Shown here in pieces: positions 60,910 through 64,000 of a stretch of 64,000 nucleotides of DNA (its first letter is position 1; each line of letters starts with the position of its first letter). The DNA is from Poronia punctata (taxonomy: Eukaryota > Ascomycota > Sordariomycetes > Xylariales > Xylariaceae). A program made the position numbers and the translations under genes. The notes beneath the pieces were generated by a model. The model made no database searches, had not been told where the DNA came from, and was given only the letters and a program-made list of their open reading frames with translations. Where the stretch lies: assembly GCA_022579005.1 (NCBI GenBank), contig MU401473.1, positions 186,001-250,000 of the forward strand. Reading direction: 5' to 3'.

Positions 60910-63900
60910 ATGAGCAGTGATGCCGAGCTGGTCGGTTCTCTGGTCGAAAGACTCACGACGAGGGTAAATGCCCAATCCTTCCTTACAAGCATGACGTTGA
61001 AACTAACACGCGCCGGGCGTGGTTTCTACTTTCCGTGCTACTGTTTGGGAACCCGTGTGAACTTCCTTACTGACGTTCGTCTCTGAATAGCTCCCACACC
61101 GCACCGGCACTCACAGTTCCGAACTCAAACATGACGATATCGTTACCCTTACCCGCGAGAGCATCGTGAAGCTCAGCACGACCTCCATAGCGATTGTTCT
61201 TCACTCGCTAGTTTCGCTGCTTGAGGAATTGGCTCGGCCCTTCAAGACCGTATCGCTCCATCCGTTCCATTACCTCCAATCGGAAAAGTATATCATTGCG
61301 CTCGCTGCCGATTGCTGTTCCGCCCACTGGCAGGCGCTCCGTCAGTCCAGTGCATCTTCCGCCGTCTCTCCAGGTGCCGCCACCGCGGGCGAGCCGGTGT
61401 TGCCCCGAGCCCTCGACGACAAGCTGGTGAAACGCGTCATCGGCCATCTGAAGATTCTTGTCGAACCGATCCCAGAAGGATATGTCATACCTGCGAAGGC
61501 AATATTAGAGGACGATTATGTACACGAAATACTAGATCCGAAATATGAAGAAGCGGCCCGCGGTCATATCTCGTCGAGCGGGTCCGACACCGCTCGGGAT
61601 ACACTGAGTTCTCGAGAACAGGATGAAGGCATGGAGGACATCGATCCACATATCAAGACTATCGTCGAGTTTCTGAGCGCGTCAAACTGGGTGGCATCCT
61701 TCGACTTCATCAGACATGCCTTGCACAACAAGCGAGCGACCAACTCCTCACAAGGGCCTACATCACAGACCCTGTCGAGTTCCGAAGAGGATAGGGGCCT
61801 TCTAATATTTTTGAAGTTTCTTTCGTACCTGTGGGTCGATTCCCAGAAACTAGGCTTCGTCTTGCAAGAGCTCAGCTCTGTCTTCCTCCACTTTCGGAGG
61901 GTATATCAGAACACTGTGGTTCTTATGGCGCCGCTGCTTATTTTCAAATGGATCGAGCACTATCCCCGGGAGTTTGTGCGGCTGCACAGCCAGCGCAGGA
62001 AGCTCGAAGGCGGACCGGACACGCTGGCCGATATGACCCATTCCCTAGGCGACAGTGGCAAGAGACGGTCGTCCCTCTACCCGTTCCAGACCACTCTCCT
62101 TATGCTGATACCCGAAGTATTCGAGGTGGCAAGTAGTCTCCGAGAGGCCAAGGGTAGTAACATGGCTAAAAGGGTAGCCTTCCTAGAGGGACTCAGGAAA
62201 GGGTTACGGAATAAAAACGAAACGGCCGGCGTGTGTCTGGTCATTCTCCTTCGCGCTGCCCGGCACTTCCCACCAGACTCGGACTCGGCATTCTTGAGCT
62301 ACGTAATGGACGTGCAGGACGAGCTTAAAGACGCTGTTTTCCGCCGGCATCATGCGGCTGGGGACGGCATCCTATTTGAGCAAGATTTAACTACTGCCGC
62401 ACTAATCAGTCTGATACATCTTAATCTTGATGTCTATGTAGATACCCTGACGCAAACCTGCGCCCAACCTTCTGCTCCTCTATCGTTCAAGGTCGCCATC
62501 ATGCAGACATGCTCGTACTTTGCCCGACGGCATGATGCAAAAAACTACCGCCGTCTCTTCGTTGCCGTAGCTGGATTTATCCAACATCAGTTAAAGGTGG
62601 GTTGTGACAAGTCGAGAGTCGCACGAGTGAAACGCTAACGAGTCTAGGCAATGTCTGCGGTCTCGACAGATTTATACATAGGGACACATCGGTCACACCG
62701 CAAGCCATCAGCTACCGACACAAAGACGTCGAATGAGATTGTGATCTGTAACATTCTGAAGTTCCTCGATGCTTCTCCGCTAAGCCTCTTCGAGAGCACG
62801 TCGCCGGAAGCCAAAAGTTCAGACTCGTTCTACGAGGAGATATACGAATCGTTTGTTTCCTGTCTGGTGACCGCTAATGACACTGTGAGGACCTTGTCTC
62901 GGGCCGTGGCTGAGAGGATATTGCCAACCAACGGTCTACTGGCGTCTGTGCGCCAAGCTACGCCTCTTGATTCCGACGATTTCAAGCTAAAATTCTGGAG
63001 GCTTACGTACGCAAAGAACCTCCCAACCCCCTGGTAGCAGCTCCCGGGCTAACCCCCTTGTCAGGTCTCTCGTCCTACTGGACATGTGCGACAAATATTA
63101 TCAGCAGGAAGACATTTCGGTTCTGAAGTCGATATATTCCTATCTGGAGTCGAGTCTGGTTCTTCTCTCTTCTTGCAGAGTAAGCCTCGTTCACAGTCCT
63201 GTCCTTCACCAGCCAACCATCTAATATGCTATAGGAATTGTGCAGGTTGGCTGAAGATTTCCCCGAGCGAAAAGCTGTCACCATCCGGGCAGAATCGCTG
63301 TTGCTCGTCGCTCTCTGCTCGCCAGAGATCGAGACTTGCCGGCTCGTAACTGCTTCCCTAGGTCTTTGGAACGAAGAATGTCTAATGCTATTGAGGGAGA
63401 GCCAAGGAACAAATGTGGCAAGTTTGCTGCAACTTCCCAACAGCGAAATATACGCCGAAATTGCTTCGCGCGGGTTTCGATTTACCGGTATGATGGCGTT
63501 CCAGAAGCGTACCCGTGCGCTGTTGCGGCGCATTACTTCCCCTGGTCCTGGCATACTCGATGCTTGGGAACGCGCATTCGAGAAGTGGATCCACTTATCG
63601 AAAGACGTTTCAACCTCGTCCGTTGATAGCGTGATCGATGAGGAGGCATTCCTCGAGTGGCGAAACCTTTCCGGATTTCTGGCCTCGTTGGGTGGCATAT
63701 GTACCGCTGAACAAGCGTATGGCACCTCGGATGATCCCGCCATTAGTGGGCTGAAGTGGATCGACCGGGTAGCATCCGACGATTCGGAAGAGCCTATCCT
63801 CTACAGGTACCTCCGCCTGAGCACGCAGCTTCTCGCATGTTCGAGCGTCCGGGTAAGGGAGACGATGAGGGATGTCCTCTCTACGGAGATATCACCCAGC

Positions 63901-64000
63901 TTGTATCAGCCACTATTCAAGGCCCTCGAGTCAGAGCTTGACGTACTCTTTACCGGCGCGTTGGAGGCGTCCGGCAAAGGTCAAGATGCCGAGATCATAT
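60910..64000 (+). CDS. IRA/neurofibromin-like Ras GTPase-activating protein, N-terminal part (truncated by window)
   Basis: Five exons can be joined in phase: 60910-60963, 61091-62596, 62648-63006, 63065-63179 and 63235 to the edge. The start MSSDAELVGSLVERLTTR is followed after a 127-nt intron by LPHRTGTHSSELKHDDIVTLTRE. The visible part (about 930 residues) is helical and HEAT-like with no catalytic motif. Segments such as STTSIAIVLHSLVSLLEELARP, FLKFLSYLWVDSQKLGFV and EEAFLEWRNLSGFLASLGG resemble the N-terminal half of fungal neurofibromin/IRA (GapA) proteins, large RasGAPs that switch Ras off at membranes. The GAP domain with its arginine finger would lie beyond the edge, so the identity rests on remembered family resemblance. 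Another large HEAT-repeat scaffold is the alternative. Confidence 0.68.

Overview
The window reads as nuclear DNA of a filamentous ascomycete (Pezizomycotina). Spliceosomal introns are mostly 50-130 nt with GT..AG ends and CTAAC-like branch sites, intergenic spacers are long, and there is a sharply bounded AT-rich island of the kind left by repeat-directed mutation. The protein families (Ppg1, UPF3, Uso1, Rat1, an EF-hand MscS channel, a bifunctional fungal diterpene cyclase) point the same way; I do not name a species. All gene models were spliced by hand from the sequence.

Layout. 0.6-11.1 kb: a catechol-type O-methyltransferase, an uncharacterised protein with an HxD...H signature, a small orphan ORF, a Ppg1-type protein phosphatase and the NMD factor UPF3. 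11.1-23.2 kb is gene-poor and decayed. It holds a possible intron-containing tRNA-Gly(CCC) with odd tertiary bases, a diverged 136-bp tandem duplication, a Na+/K+-ATPase-like P-type ATPase pseudogene carrying a nonsense codon and at least three frameshifts, and a 3CxxC zinc-finger protein.

23.2-35.5 kb is a compact candidate diterpenoid biosynthetic locus: GGPP synthase, cytochrome P450, a bifunctional class II/class I diterpene cyclase (985 aa, both catalytic motifs intact), an alpha/beta-hydrolase and a secreted PNGase A-like protein. GGPP synthase would supply C20 diphosphate, the cyclase would fold it in two steps, and the P450 and perhaps the hydrolase would decorate it. P450 and cyclase share a bidirectional promoter with three GGCGATC repeats. 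An assembly gap with duplicated flanks lies just 3' of the cyclase gene.

35.7-37.6 kb is MutY DNA glycosylase. From 40.44 to 45.36 kb lies a 4,919-bp mobile element with 144-bp terminal inverted repeats and a perfect 8-bp target-site duplication. Its interior is extremely AT-rich and has lost TpC/GpA dinucleotides while keeping CpA/TpG, which is not the classical Neurospora RIP pattern. No coding capacity remains.

46-64 kb is conserved housekeeping sequence: an EF-hand MscS-type channel, PRMT3, the Golgi tether Uso1, the 5'-3' exoribonuclease Rat1, and the N-terminal part of a protein I read as the IRA/neurofibromin RasGAP, running off the right edge.
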